The notes: generated by a model from the letters alone, not told the origin. A stretch of DNA of 64,000 nucleotides from Archilochus colubris (GCA_023079485.1 CM041104.1:249676-313675), one strand, 5' to 3'; shown: positions 25,701 to 37,310, numbered from the stretch's first letter. Translations and numbers: made by a program.

Positions 25701-28700
25701 ACCCTTAGCTGTACCTTCACAAACTACTTTTTTATTCTCTTTATTATTTTATTGCATGAATGTAATTCTCTGATACATTAGTGTAATCAAGTACAGCATA
25801 TTCATAACCAATGGAACTGGAGGTGTGTGTTCATACTTCTGGTACCAGGATGTTATGTTGAAGGACTGCCAAGCTTCTCAGGATGGCATCTGACAAGATG
25901 TGCAGGGTGCCTGCAGGCTTAGTCTGCTTTTAGGAGATGAGGTGTTTTGTATGTGTTGCAGGAAGATACTCATCATGTCACCAAGTTATCATCCCTCTAG
26001 TAAGGGAGATAAGGGAAGCTGTCTGCTCTTGGGATTTCCTACTTCTTGTCTCCTGCTCCCCTCCAAAAAATCTGTAGAGGTTTGGAATAACACCTTTTAG
26101 AGAGCTGAAGATTTAACACCTTTATTTTCCACCACTCCTGGTGCACATGACTGGTCTGTTGGGACTTCACACGGTGGCCAAGTCTGTTCCTATCAGGAGG
26201 GGAAATAGAAATGCCATGAAGGGGGACGCTTTACTTGTCTCTTCCTCCATGTGGTTCTTTACCTTTGTTCATCAACCAGCCACCCTCAGTGCTTGGAAGG
26301 TTTTGCCCATCCTGCAGCTTCTGTCAATGTTTTTACCCTTGTGCAGACCAGACTGTAAGTAAATCTAGTTTGTATTCACTGTCAGCAAATGTGCACTGGT
26401 CTGTTTGTCTGGGGAAGGGCTGGCTGCTGGCTCTTGTCACCAGTTGGATGTCACTGGTCTGGCTGGGGTGGAGCTGAAGCTGCAGAAATGCTGGAGGAGC
26501 TCAGCTGAGCAGCGAGTTGGGCCAGTCCTGCGTGGGGTGGGTGTGGAGCTCAGTGCTGGTGCTGTCATGAGTGGCCTTCTCCTGTAATGATCAGGCACTG
26601 GGCAAGTACTTATGAGCAGCAAGATGCTCAAACCAGTTTAATTGGTGGCATCTCTTCTCATATCTATCATAGAGACTGCTGTGCAGACAATACCTTGTAG
26701 TAGGAGTAATATGAAGGGCACACAAAGTCTGTGTGTATATAAATAAATCATTCTGTACAAGTAGGTGTATTTCACAGCATGAAGTAGCAAAGCTAAAGAA
26801 ACATTTGTCCCCCTTTTATTTGAATGAACCATTTCTCCCAGTGGCTGCCCAGGAGGGACCTTGCAGCATCACAGCCTCCTCTGGTAGGAGCTACACCAAC
26901 AGCTGTGCCTTCATCTATTGGGGGTAAACAAAGATGTTTTGAAGTGGATCAGCCTGCTGTTGTAGCCTAATGTCTGGTTTGTGGTGTGTCATGAGTGACT
27001 AATCCTTGAGTTGCTTGTTGGCTCCTTCCCATGGCAGGGATGAGCTGCAGGCATCTGGCCACCTTTAAATGATTTTGTTGAAGGAGGCAAACACAAGGGT
27101 TAGGCAGCTTAGTTCATCTAGGGAGAAAAGTGGCCAAAAGCCAACAGGATTTGCTAAGTAATTCCCCATACTGGGTGGTGGTTGGTACAAAATGTGAATG
27201 ACTCTTTTGGGCACAAATCTCACAAACCCTACTCCTTTCTTTGCCCTTCAGCTGCTCTTCAGGCCCTGAAGCGTAAGAAGAGGTATGAGAAGCAGCTTGC
27301 TCAGATAGATGGCACGTTGTCAACAATTGAATTTCAGAGGGAAGCCCTTGAGAATGCCAACACTAACACTGAAGTGCTTAAGAACATGGGGTTTGCTGCT
27401 AAAGCTATGAAAGCTGCACATGACAACATGTAAGTTACTGCATCTTTCCCTTGGACTTTTAGTTTGATCTGCTAAGTGCCAGGTGCTTCATAACCAAAGG
27501 TGGAGCTAGAGAAGCAAAATCTTTTAAAAGAAGGCTATAACTTAAGCTAAAATACTAGATGTACTTTGTTATCGAACAAAATGTGCAAGTGTCAATGCTT
27601 TATTGGTTTGGAACCATTTTATATAGCACAAAGCCACTGGCTTTGTCCAAAAGATGGTTGGAACCAGTGTAGTCCAAAGCAAATGGGTGGGTGCACCAGC
27701 TGCAGACCCACCTGGTATCTGCAAGGATTTTGAGCCTCAAGGAGAATCTTAAACTTCTTTCCATGCAGTGGAATTTGTGTATGTAGCAATAATTAAAAGT
27801 AAACTGCCTTGTTTTACTTGCTCCAAAAGCAAACACGGTAGATGTAGTGTGATAATGCTAGATCAGGGAACAGAGCAAATTATTATTTATACCAGTAATG
27901 CAGAACAGTACCTCCTCATATGTAGTCTCTGTATATCACTGCTGGAAGCTAAGCTTTTTAAGCTTTTTTTTTTTTTTTCATAAAAGCTTTTATTGCTTTT
28001 ATGCAATAAAAAATACCTGCATAATTTTGTTGAGACTGGGGAATAAAATCAGATTTGCATGCAAAGTATATTTTGGGAAAGGACCTTGTAAAATGTCACC
28101 ATAGGCTGGTATTTTTACAGAAACCAAGAAAAAAATTCTTCCTCTTTCCTTTCTTTTACAGGGATATTGATAAAGTAGATGAATTAATGCAGGATATTGC
28201 AGAACAGCAAGAACTGGCAGATGAGATTTCAACAGCCATCTCAAAGCCAGTAGGATTTGGGGAAGAATTTGATGAGGTATGCTTTAAATTTGCCTTGATT
28301 TATATCACAGAATCATTTAGGTTGAAAGATCCTTAAGATGGCAGAGTCCAGCTGTTAACCTAACACTGCCAAGTCCACAACTAAACAATGTCCCTAACCT
28401 CCACATCTGTGTCTTCTGTAATACCTCCAGGGATGGTGACTCATAGGAGATTTCTCTTTTATGATCCTCATGTGTCTAGGGTAGTAATGGGATACAAAAA
28501 CTACAACTTGTTACTAGCTGTTCCTTCCACTGCATGCAGCAGCTGTGACCCTGACTTCATGCTGAGCATGCTCTGGATGGCCTCATCTGAGAATGTTTGG
28601 ACTTACATTTTTTTCTTCTCACTGCTTTCCCCACCCTCCTTACCCTCCAAGAGGTCACTCAGACTCCTCACTGCCTCAGTTTGCTCTGATCCTATGTGTT

Positions 28701-31700
28701 TAATTGATTTTCTTTAATAATATGACTAGTTAAACAACTAGAACTTAGTTTCTTCTTTTTCTCCTTTAAAAAACTAGGATGAACTCATGGCAGAACTAGA
28801 GGAACTAGAACAAGAAGAACTAGACAAAAACTTGCTGGAAATAAGTGGTCCTGAGACAGTACCACTACCAAATGTTCCCTCAATATCAATACCATCAAAG
28901 CCAGGTATGTATGGACCTTTACCAGAAACAGCTGGGACTGTTAAAAAGGCTGCTTGTTTAGCTGCAAGCTCTTCACATTTGAAAGATCTAACTGCAGGCA
29001 GCACAAAGCTCTTGATATGATTCTCTTCATGAATCCCAAATTACACCTAGAGCTGTTTCTCTGTTGGGGTAACCTGTTTTGCATAAGAACCATCAAAATT
29101 AATGTTTATGCTAGCACTACCTGTTTATCTACAGCATGCATGGCACTCAGTGGAGTGGAGGTGTGGAGGAAAGGATCCTCCTACCTTTGGCTGCTGGCCC
29201 AGCAGGGAAGTAATCTTGGTAAGGTTGTTAAAGGGAGTGGAGAGTAAATTACCTCTTGGAATTAGTCTGAGGCTGGTTCAGGTAATCACATTGAGCTGTA
29301 CTTCCTTGCTGATCATTTGTCTTTTAATTTGATGCCTGCATTTCTGGCTTTTAAGAGGAACTAACCTCAGAGTCCCATCTTTGGGGATAATTGTTGCCTC
29401 CTCTGAGGTTTGCATATACACAGATCAGGCAGTGCCAAGCTCAGGGTTGTCACAGCTGTAGAGCACATATGTCCAGGAGATCTCAGTTAGTGGGATGATT
29501 TTACATGGAGAACAGTCAATAGCTGTTAGTGCTTACCCAAGCAGCTCAGAGCTGCTGTTAAATCTGAACTGAGCACTCTTTGAGGAGCTAGAAGTGGTAC
29601 CTCATGAAATAGAGTTGAGTTGGAGTACCTCTGGTGTGCATTAATGGGATAGAAAGCTTCACCAGCCTGAGTTTCTGAATCTGCCTTAATGTGTTAGGAA
29701 AAGTGGTAGACTTTGTGGCTCTCTTTCATGTGATTATTTAGGGAAAAAAAGGCCCAAAATAACTAGAGGATGAAAATAGACCCAGCTGATCAGCATACTT
29801 ATAATCCTCTTGCTGCCTTTCCAAACTTAAAAGGACCCAGGAAGCACCTTAAACGTTTGGGAGCATCTTAAAGGATGCTGCCGAACAACAAGGTTCTGCT
29901 TTAGGTGGCATGCTCTGAAGTTTGGTTCTTGTGCAGTATAGTTCTTCTACTTTGACAGAATTGATTTTGTAGGGTTTTTTCTAGTTCTGTTTTGCTCTGC
30001 AGAATTGCTCACAAGTGTTGATGAGAAGGGATTCAGTTACATCAAAATATCTTAAATCTGAGACTTTATCTAGATTCTGATTCAACAGTGGGGGGAATGG
30101 TTTAAATAAACGTGTACATTATGTTTTTATTTCCTAGACATTTTAATGAGATGTGTTCTCTAAATATTCTTTGGGTATGGACATTAAAACAGTGACTTGA
30201 ACCCAGCCATGCTTTCTGCATGATAGCAGTGGCAGTAGTGACTAGAAGGCACTAATAGGAGGCATTGTAACTGTGCACATACTTAAGTAACTGTACAGCA
30301 TAAGACTTGGGTAGACATAGCACTGCCTAAAACAGTAAAAATGAAACATTTTTTGTAGTAAAAACTATGAGTACAAAGCTCTGTTTTATAGGATTTATAT
30401 TAAGCTGCTTTTGTCTGGAAATCAGAATTCCACTCATGCGTTGCCATGGGATGCTACTGTTTACTTCAATAAAAACTGCCTCAGAGACCAGATTTTGGGA
30501 AACCTTGGGGTTCTGGGGCTGGTAGTGGGTGGGGATCTTGTTAGTGGTTTTTTTGTTTTGTTTTGTTTTGGGTTTTTTGGGTTTTTTTTGTTGCTGTTTT
30601 GTTTGTTTTAACCTGTTTTTCACTTAAAATTGACCTAATTACATTGGGATTACTTCTGCTCATCATGGGTGGGACTTTCAAAGGGGCTGCTTTACCTAGA
30701 AAAGCAGGTACATGCTTCATGTATCTCTTGGAAATAAGTAGTGTCTTTTGTGGTAAGGCTGACTCTTATTACCTCCTTTTTATTCATTGAATAGAAAATG
30801 AGCTTTTGGCTTCTCCAGTTCCCAGGAGCTGTCTGGGTTCTGACTTGATCAGTCTGAATGAGAAATATTTTGTTGCCTGTCAGCTCAATTGGTGACAGAA
30901 GAAATTGAGGCAGAAGCTGGTTTTGTTTAACTGAGACTGGAAGAGCTTAATTTAGGACAACAAATTCCAAACTTGTGAAATTAGAGGTTGTGAGTTTGAC
31001 TTAAAGCTGACTCAGCTCTCTCTTACATAGATGTTTCATTTGCAATGACACAAACCATTTTATGTGTGAATTGTGGCTCCTTTTTTTTTTCCCCTTTTTG
31101 AAGCGAAAATGCTGTCTGAGGAAATGCCTTTTTTGGTGGTATTTTCCAAATTTGTTGCAGCTATTTTTGGGTTAAAACTTTTTTTCTGAGTTAATGGTTT
31201 TCATCTCCAGAAGTTGGACTTTCCATGTTGTGACAAATAGCATTTGCTTCCCTGGAAGCACCAAAAGTTGTAACCTCCACATCCAGCCAGCTGCCAGCAG
31301 GACTGGTGTGAGGAGGGGAGTAGCTCAGCTCCTCAGCCTCTTGAACCTGAGCTGCCCCAGGAGCTGGAGGACCCAAATCCTGTACCTAGTTTGATGAAAA
31401 CACAAAGTGCATCTGTTGCACTTTGAGGACTTAACAATGGAAAAAGGAATTGTCAGGGTTTAACACTGGGCTGGCAGTTAAACTGAATGCCAGATCCCCC
31501 TCCCCTCCCTGATAAAGAAAGGAGAAGGAATAAGGGAGAGAGATTTATGGGTTGGGAACTAAACTACACAGCTTTAATGAAACAGGAATGAGAAATAGGA
31601 AAAATTACTAAATCTATACAAATATACAGGAAAATTGATCCCATGTTCCTCCCCCCTCTCCCCCACTAACTCTCACATCAGCACCGAGGCTGCAGGGCAG

Positions 31701-32687
31701 CCCTGGGACAGCCCAGGTTGGAGTCCTGGGGTCAGCAGCAGCTGGAGGCAGAACACAGAGATCCAGGCTGGAATGGATCAGGAGCACAGGCAGAGGAAGG
31801 GATGGAATCCTCCCAGGATGCTGAAGCAAAGAGGGAGAGGGGAAGAAGGGTGAAGGGAAGAGCAAAGGGTGAAGGTGAAGGGGTTTGACTCTTGTGATCC
31901 CTCAAATTTATACCAGGTATGATGTGTATGGGATGGAATCCTCTGTTTGGTCAATTCTGGTCATTTATCTTGTCTGTTCCTCCCTAAAGGAGGCTGCAGG
32001 GGTGACCTCTTTACTCCTCTTGGAGAGCAGAATGTTCCCCAGAGCTGAGCAGTGTCCCTGGTTCTGCACACCAGTCTCCAGCAGTAACTATAAACATGGA
32101 GTTATCAGTCCCAGGAGCAGACACTGACTGAGAAAGTTGCTGTTAAATTAAGTGCAGTTACTTCAAGAGACTGAGCTGAAAGCAAAACCACAAGACAGAA
32201 AATTACCTTTATCCTGGCCTAAACCAGGATTTTATATCTGTATGGGGGAGGAACTGTAATACCAGAGGTGTCAGAAAAGAAACTGAAAACTCTGGAGTCT
32301 TCTGCTTGGAGGCATGGTGAGGATGGAAAACTGTTGGTCTGCACATCTTAACCTTCACACACATTTACATTGGTCCTGTGTGAGCTGCTGTCTCTTTCCA
32401 CTTCACGTGTTCATTGCAGGAAGTTTAGCCTGGCTTTTTCAGAAGGCACCTTTTACTTCAATTAAATAAGGTCTTGTGTAGTTGGCTTCCTCTCCTGGTA
32501 TTTAGTGCTTTGTTTCTTGGCTTGGTCAGTGGCTCTTCTGCAAAAAATCAAGGCAGGGTTCTGTCAAGATTCCCACTCAATTGTTTTCTTTTAATATTTT
32601 ACAGCCAAGAAGAAAGAGGAAGAAGAGGATGATGACAATGACATGAAAGCGCTGAAATCTTGGGCAGGAAACATGTTACAGCAGTAA
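7598..32687 (+). CDS. CHMP4B: CHMP4B, ESCRT-III subunit (five coding exons)
   Basis: Coding segments 7598-7793, 27252-27429, 28162-28276, 28778-28904 and 32605-32687 join in phase into 232 codons plus TAA. The product is charged multivesicular body protein 4b (Snf7), the main filament-forming ESCRT-III subunit. It is a cytosolic protein that polymerises on membranes in endosomal sorting, abscission, nuclear-envelope sealing and virus budding. Residues 1-120 give the basic N-terminal helices, including [16 protein letters not shown] and [11 protein letters not shown]. Residues 126-185 are the acidic regulatory helices. Residues 191-205 ([15 protein letters not shown]) are a proline-rich MIM2-like VPS4-binding segment. 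Residues 219-226 (M-x2-L-x2-W) match the C-terminal amphipathic helix that binds the ALIX Bro1 domain. Human CHMP4B has 224 residues, so the length fits. The intact frame, good splice sites and ZNF341 neighbour make the call very secure. Confidence 0.97.
11809..12143 (+). mobile_element. CR1 LINE 3' end
   Basis: It starts in the block CTGCAACTCCCTGAAAGGAG and ends in three copies of the ATTCTATG octamer at 12121-12143, the hallmark of CR1 3' termini. It includes GGTTGGACTCGATGATCTCT and GAGGTCCCTTCCAACCC. It is 5'-truncated, in CHMP4B intron 1, same strand as the gene. It is the same subfamily as the copy at 22060-22716, sharing the segment around GGTCTAGCAACCGCAA. Confidence 0.9.
13481..14233 (+). 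other. Unexplained 250-codon open frame in CHMP4B intron 1
   Basis: The frame is uninterrupted from ATG at 13481 to TGA at 14231-14233 in ordinary-composition DNA, not a repeat. The predicted product is leucine-, cysteine- and tryptophan-rich, with hydrophobic stretches near residues 1-50 and 185-212. It matches no family I recognise. There is no obvious promoter or polyadenylation context. It may be a chance open frame, and I do not call it a gene. Confidence 0.3.
19370..20079 (-). pseudogene. Possible decayed endogenous-retrovirus internal sequence
   Basis: On the minus strand this follows directly after a partial LTR (20080-20270) and holds short open segments of 107 codons (19387-19710) and 62 codons (19792-19980) interrupted by stops. 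The peptides are hydrophilic and look protein-like (lysine- and tyrosine-containing, not low complexity), but I cannot assign them to gag, pol or env. The retroviral reading rests mainly on position next to the LTR. Confidence 0.35.
20080..20270 (-). mobile_element. Partial class III-like (ERVL-type) LTR
   Basis: It matches the 5' 190 bp (minus-strand sense) of the LTRs at 31451, 55723 and 57322. The shared blocks read on the plus strand as AGAGCTGAGCAGTGTCCCTGG, CAGTAACTATAAACATGGAG and TCTGTCCTGGCCCAAACCAG. The terminal GACA is missing, and the rest of the LTR is replaced by other sequence at 20079, so this copy is internally deleted. Confidence 0.75.
22060..22716 (+). mobile_element. CR1 LINE 3' fragment, longest sense copy
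   Basis: It begins near CTCAGGAAGCTGAACAGG and passes through CCTGGGCTGGCTCAGGAACA, CTCAGCCCTGGGGAGGCCAC and GGTTGGACTCGATGATCTCT, ending in a (ATTCTATG)n tail at 22692-22716. About 650 bp is kept, 5'-truncated, with no intact ORF2. It lies in CHMP4B intron 1. Its segment 22130-22400 is nearly identical in inverted orientation to 44665-44942. Confidence 0.9.
27252..27429 (+). CDS. CHMP4B: CHMP4B coding exon 2
   Basis: The acceptor is TTGCCCTTCAG at 27241-27251. The donor is AACAT|GTAAGT at 27429/27430. It encodes residues 66-125, from [16 protein letters not shown] to AMKAAHDNM, the core of the Snf7 helical hairpin. These residues are virtually identical to mammalian CHMP4B. Confidence 0.97.
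28162..28276 (+). CDS. CHMP4B: CHMP4B coding exon 3
   Basis: The acceptor is TTCTTTTACAG ending 28161. The donor is GATGAG|GTATGC at 28276/28277. It encodes residues 126-163 ([12 protein letters not shown] to GFGEEFDE). It contains the aspartate and glutamate positions that I recall as equivalent to human D129 and E161, mutated in inherited cataract. Both are the normal residues here. Confidence 0.97.
28305..28443 (-). mobile_element. CR1 fragment in CHMP4B intron 3
   Basis: On the plus strand it reads ATCACAGAATCATTTAGGTT, AAGATCCTTAAGATGGCAGA and CCTCCAGGGATGGTGACTC, a standard antisense CR1 3' end about 140 bp long and old. It starts about 30 bp after exon 3, so the donor lies close to the repeat. 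Confidence 0.8.
28778..28904 (+). CDS. CHMP4B: CHMP4B coding exon 4
   Basis: The acceptor is AAAAACTAG ending 28777. The donor is CCAG|GTATGT at 28904/28905. It encodes residues 164-205, [20 protein letters not shown] followed by the proline-rich segment ending IPSKP. The acidic helix and the MIM2-like motif for VPS4 lie on this exon. Confidence 0.95.
30546..30610 (+). repeat. (TTTTG)n-like T/G-rich tract
   Basis: Runs of TTTTG and GGGTTTTTT repeat irregularly over about 65 bp in CHMP4B intron 4. On the opposite strand this is a CAAAA-rich tract. It is a simple repeat with no coding sense. Confidence 0.75.
31451..32229 (-). mobile_element. Class III-like LTR in CHMP4B intron 4 (antisense)
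   Basis: The plus-strand left end is TGTCAGGGTTTAACACTGG, which is the 3' end of the LTR on the minus strand. The right end is CCTGGCCTAAACCAGGA, where the usual terminal CA is lost. The minus strand has a TATAAAT-like box at 31906-31912 and an ATTAAA signal near 31572, which supports minus orientation. About 780 bp, no internal genes visible, so it is a solo LTR. The left flank GGAAT (31446-31450) is not repeated on the right, so no target duplication survives. It is very similar to 56264-56785. Confidence 0.8.
32605..32687 (+). CDS. CHMP4B: CHMP4B terminal coding exon
   Basis: The acceptor is ATATTTTACAG at 32594-32604. It encodes residues 206-232, a KKK followed by an acidic run EEEEDDDND and then [14 protein letters not shown], ending TAA at 32685-32687. 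L222 and W225 are the hydrophobic residues expected to dock on ALIX. The acidic run and the last residues LQQ make the C-terminus a few residues longer than my recollection of human CHMP4B. Confidence 0.95.
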
Positions 32688-33415
32688 CTGGCTGGCAAAA
32701 GACTTTGATTACCTATTCTGGGTGCAAATGTGTTGTGTTGAGAAGAAAGCATAAGCAAAATGTCTTTATCTTTAATTTTAACCCAAAGCAGTGGGAACTG
32801 CATTGCTGTTTTCTGCATAGCATGGTCTGCACAAAGGAAAGACAGGGGAGCAGGGGGAGGTGCCTGCAGTTTATACAGTTCTATATCTCTTAAAAAGGTA
32901 TTTGCAAAATCAGACATTCAGCTTTGGGACTGTGCTGCTGCCACTGCTGGGTCATCATCTTCAAAAATTTGGGCCATATTGAGTTGAAAACTATTCTGTA
33001 ATTTTAAGTCAGTTTTAGTGTGTCTAGAAGTCTTGTAAGGCATTTAAAAACCAGGAAAAGTCTGTAAGCCTCCATCGGCTACTTATTGTGTTTAGGTGCA
33101 AGAATGCTTTAGGTTTTTAGTTCTCTGCAAGTTCTATTTATACCTCTCGACTGATGCGTGCCCAGCCTTGTGTCTGTCACTGCAACAATGTCCTCACTTC
33201 TCCCATTTTAATTGGTGGTAATGATTTGCAATTGACAAATGCTGTCTTGGCAGTAGGGAAGATCTCAATTTCAGTTGTACATTTTTCTACATAGCACTAC
33301 AATGTTTATTGCTTTTTTTGTGATAATTGATAACCCATTCGGATACATGCACACAGTTATTTTAATTAAGAAACTACTATGGATTGCACTGTATTAAATA
33401 TCTTGATTAATTTTC
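32688..33415 (+). other. CHMP4B: CHMP4B 3'UTR with polyadenylation signal
   Basis: The sequence after the stop is AT-rich and ends at a variant signal ATTAAA (33393-33398), with a TG/T-rich downstream element from about 33415 (CATCTGTGGC, GTTCTTTGTGGTG). This gives a 3'UTR of about 0.7 kb. It is the first hexamer of this kind seen after the stop; distal sites cannot be excluded. Confidence 0.6.
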
Positions 33416-36400
33416 ATCTGTGGCTACTGGTCTCAGTTCTTTGTGGTGCTTAAGTAGCCTGACTGATTGATGTGCAGTTTGGCCTCTTTTTTTTATAAGG
33501 GTGACAAATACTTGTTAAAGCAAGCTGAACTTTGGTTGTGTGACTTTAGTTGAGTTGTGTAAAACTACAGCCTCAGCTGGGCAAAATTGTCAGCAGTCCT
33601 TTTTAACAGTACTCTGGGCCACCATGTCAAAATCCCCACACTACTAACTCAGCTTTGATTTCTCCTTAGTAGAAACAACAGGTACAGGGACAGAGCTGGG
33701 AGCCTTGGCTTCCTTTGTCATAAAAGGATACTTGTGCACTGTGCTAACAAATGTATTTTAAAGTAGTTGTACTCCAGGAGTTCCAGCTGAGCTTCTCACA
33801 TGGACTTAAAAGAAGTGTTCAGGTGTAGCTGGGAGAGGAAAAAGCAATCCTGTAAGCACTGTTAATGCTTTTAGGGTTACTGATGTAGAAGATCAGAAAC
33901 AGTGACAGAAGCACCAGCTGGCAACCCAGCTGTTTCCTGGGCTGGGGTTTCTTTCCTCTTCATTTAGCCAATTGCTGTAACTAAAGGAAGAAGCTCCTCT
34001 GCACAGCAAGAAGAAAATGCAGCAGTGAGTGTGTGTCATGATTCCTATTTAATTTTAGCCAGACAACTGGACAGCTTCTTACAACCTGATTTTTTTGATT
34101 ATTTAAACCAATGATGGGATGGTTTCTTAATACTACAGTTTATTAGTATGCCTGAGGACTGGACACCTTTCTGCTTTGAATATCACTGAATTATTTGATA
34201 TACATTAATGAATAGCTAAAATGCTTAGAGCAGAATATTTTTCTGCCTTGCTCAGACTCACTCTGTGGGCAGAACTTACCTGAATGGAGCAGAGATGCAG
34301 TGTGGAAGGCAGCAGCTCTGTGGCTGTGCACTCACTGCCCAGCATTAACCCTTCTTGGAGGAGCAGTCAGGTCCTGCTAGGAATCTGCTCTCAATTCACT
34401 TGCCCTCATCAGGCAATTTAATGTCCATCTGGATCAGTATTTTGTTTTGTTTTTTGTAGTAGAGCTGCTGTTAGGTGTTAAAGGAGGTAAGCAAACACAC
34501 GGGATCCAGGGATTTTCAGTTTGTGGTTAATCCTTGGTGTTTTTCCTTGTGATGTTCTGTGTGTTGGGACTGACACATTTAAAGCAGGGTGAAAATACAG
34601 TCTGGGCTGATGGGCCTCAGTACTGCTTACAATGCCTTCAGCCCTGTGCAGAGAGGCTGGCTGGGATCTCTGCTCTGCAGGAGGAGAATCCAGGACTTGG
34701 GATTTGTACTCTGACCTCAGGGCAGCACAGTGCCTTCAGCAGGAGAGGCAGGGAAGCATTCTGTATTTATACTGCATGTTTGGGTTGGGGGAGTCGGGCA
34801 GGGCATGGCTGCACGGTGGCCACTAAAAGTTTACTCATGCCAAGCATCTGCTTTGGTACTTTTAGAACAGAATGAACACTCAAAAAAGCACTTGCAAAAG
34901 CTGAACCAGAGGCTGGTGGAGGCAGCAGGAGCCAGGCAGTGTGTTGTGTGGGGCCATCTGGGTCCAGAGCACACCAGGGAACCATCTTGGGGTGCAGTGG
35001 GAAACAATTTCCTCAGTAAAAACTATCTTTATTTTTGGTATTTGGAGTGTTTGAGGGCAAATGACTTCAGGATAAAGTTGTCAGACCCTTATCTTCATTT
35101 CTCCTGCAGGGTGGGAGAGGGGGACCTGGGCCAAAGCCTTTGCTGCCACAAAACATCCCACAGCTGTTCCATGCTCTGCTCTTACTGCCTCTGTGGCAAA
35201 CTTGGTGTCAGTGAGGAGAAGAGCTCCAGAGTGGGGGGAGGAAGAGCTGTTTGGCTTCTCCAGAGTTGGAGTGTTTCACATCCAGCAGGGATGAAGCACT
35301 GGGTGCCACCTGGCAAAGCTGTGTCTGGGGAAGTCCCTGCTGTATGTGGCCTCTGTCCCTGATGGTGGGGTCAGACCTGGCTTCAGCACCAGCTGGAAGG
35401 GGGTTATGGCTCTGGGACAGCTTAACCTGTGTCTGTAGAGCTCCCACAGCCCCACCTGGGACCTAGCTGGGGGATAGCTGATTTTATTTCACTGCCAAAG
35501 TAACCCTGCTTCCCCCAGCAACACCTTGAAGCTCCCCCCCCACTGTCACTGCCCAGTGGCTTCTGCCTCTGGTTTTCTCCTTCAAGCTCTGAACTCATCT
35601 GCTGTGCTGGGCTTTCTGGATGGATGGGTGGATGGATGGATGGATGGATGAACGGGGGGGTGCAGGGAGGGATAGAGGGATGGGTACCACCAGGCTGTGC
35701 CCCTCAGAAGCAGCTGATGTGGGTGGCCAGGATGCTGGGCTGTGCCTCCCCTGGAGCTGGCATCCCCTGCCAGCCTTGCTGCTGGGGAGGTTTTAAGGCT
35801 GTCAGAATGTGTTTGGGCACTGAAGAATCACTGTCCTCTGGGCAGCCTGGCCCTGGAGGCCATAGCCTGGGCTGAGCTGCTTCTGTGCTTCTCCTTTCTT
35901 CCTCCTCTTTTCTAGCTTGGCCCTACCCTGCCTGCAACTTCTGTTAAAGCTCACCACAGAAACCCATCAGATGCTCCTGTGATGCTTCAGCTCCTCCATT
36001 CCCAGCCACAATCCCTGTAGCACACCAAGCCCTGAGGTCCTGGGACCACCTCTGTCACCCTGCATGTCACTGGTGCCAGGTGAGTATTGAACAGCCTGGG
36101 GCACCCAAAAAGCAGAGCCCCCCCAGGCACTGCCTGGCCATGGCCTCTCTGCCCAGGCAGCCCATCCCTCCAGGCTCCTCTGGAGATGCTGCTGTCTCTG
36201 CACCCCTGCAGGTACCCTTGGTTGGTGACAGCTCCTTGAGTTGCTATGGCAATATGGCTTCATTTCCAGAGATGCCATCACCAGCTGCAACTCTAATCCC
36301 TTTACAGACGTGTATTTAAATCTCATTAGCACTGATCAGCTTATTGAGGCCCCTGAATGTGGTGTATTTATGAAATTAGCCTGCCTAGAAGAAGGAGTTT

Positions 36401-37250
36401 CTTCTCACTGAAGAGGTGTAACACTACTAATCAATGTAATAGGTTCAACCATTTCATTATGGCTCTGCTGAAAGGATCTGGAATTTGGCATTTTTTATGC
36501 TGTACTCAACAGTCCCTTGCTCCCCTGCTAGGTATTTTTATCATTATTTCAGTTCTTAAGACAAAACTGCACTCTGCTCATCTGGAAAACTCTTTCCCCC
36601 TGAACCCTAAATCCTCCTCACATTCAGCTTGTGCTCAGCCCCGGGCCAAATAAAAGAGTTCTGACTTAAATTTGAGGCAGGAAGGATGCTTTCCAGATAT
36701 CTTCAAGATCTTGAGGCTCACAGTCACCCCCTGACCCCTCCCTCCCTGGCTCCAGGCACTGCAGCTCTGGACATCTGAGCTGGTCAGCTGCCAGGATGTT
36801 GAGGGCACATTTTGGGGCATTATCAGAGGTTTCAGTCACCTTCACCACTCCCATCCCCAGCTGGGGACAGCCACCCCCAGGAGCTCCTTATTGTCACAGG
36901 GAGAAGGTGGCTTTGGGGTTAGGTGGAACTGAACTTTCAGGGCTTTTTGGGGTCCTGGGTAGGCAGCAGCCTGGCTTGAGGATCCCAAATATCCCGTGTA
37001 CCAGGGGGCTTAGGCTGGGCTATCAAGAAAACCCCTTGTCCTCCTGCCTGGGGTTGTCCTGTCCTCTCTGCCTGCAGAACCCAAACACTGCTGTGCCACC
37101 TCTTGCTGGGACACTTGGAGGCAAAGTTTTCTGGGAGCTCCTGCTGACCCTTCCCATCTCTTCCCTTGAGCTTCTGGGGGAGGCACCAACCCCTCCAATA
37201 TTTTAAAGCTGTGACAGCCTCACTGGGTGTCAACTATTAATGAAAACAAC
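33416..37250. other. Intergenic stretch downstream of CHMP4B
   Basis: No exon, RNA gene or recognisable transposon is seen. The only simple repeat is the (TGGA)n at 35617-35650. The segment 36300-36480 is AT-rich, with several TAAT-type homeodomain cores, and is a candidate for conserved non-coding sequence. A 210-codon open frame at 34730-35362 does not resemble a protein. Confidence 0.6.
35617..35650 (+). repeat. (TGGA)n microsatellite
   Basis: Eight tetranucleotide units with one substitution. Likely polymorphic. Confidence 0.85.
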
Positions 37251-37310
37251 TTTCTTTTTTTTCTTTTTTTTCTTTTTTTCTTTTTTTCTTTTTTTTTTTT
37301 TTTTCCCTCT
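37251..37310 (+). repeat. Polypyrimidine tract (CTTTTTTT)n
   Basis: About 60 bp of pure C/T with an 8-9 bp period and mirror symmetry. The opposite strand is pure purine. It directly precedes a CR1-rich block. Confidence 0.85.

Larger units (their letters stand above)
7794..27251 (+). other. CHMP4B intron 1
   Basis: This 19.5 kb GT-AG intron has two sense-strand CR1 fragments (11809-12143 and 22060-22716), an antisense decayed retroviral piece (19370-20270), G-rich runs at 10311-10333 and 16718-16742, an AT-rich patch at 12352-12385, an A/C-rich patch at 21340-21427 and a long open frame at 13481-14233. The stretches 7961-11808, 12144-13480, 14490-19369, 20271-22059 and 22717-27251 otherwise show only AT-rich unique sequence without exons I can support. 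Confidence 0.9.
28905..32604 (+). other. CHMP4B intron 4
   Basis: This 3.7 kb intron contains an antisense solo LTR (31451-32229) and a T/G-rich tract (30546-30610). The remaining sequence 28905-30545 and 30611-31450 is AT-rich, and I see nothing else in it. Confidence 0.9.

Noticed and set aside
34730..35362. 210-codon plus-strand open frame
   Set aside because: No recognisable family, no exon signals and no repeat support.
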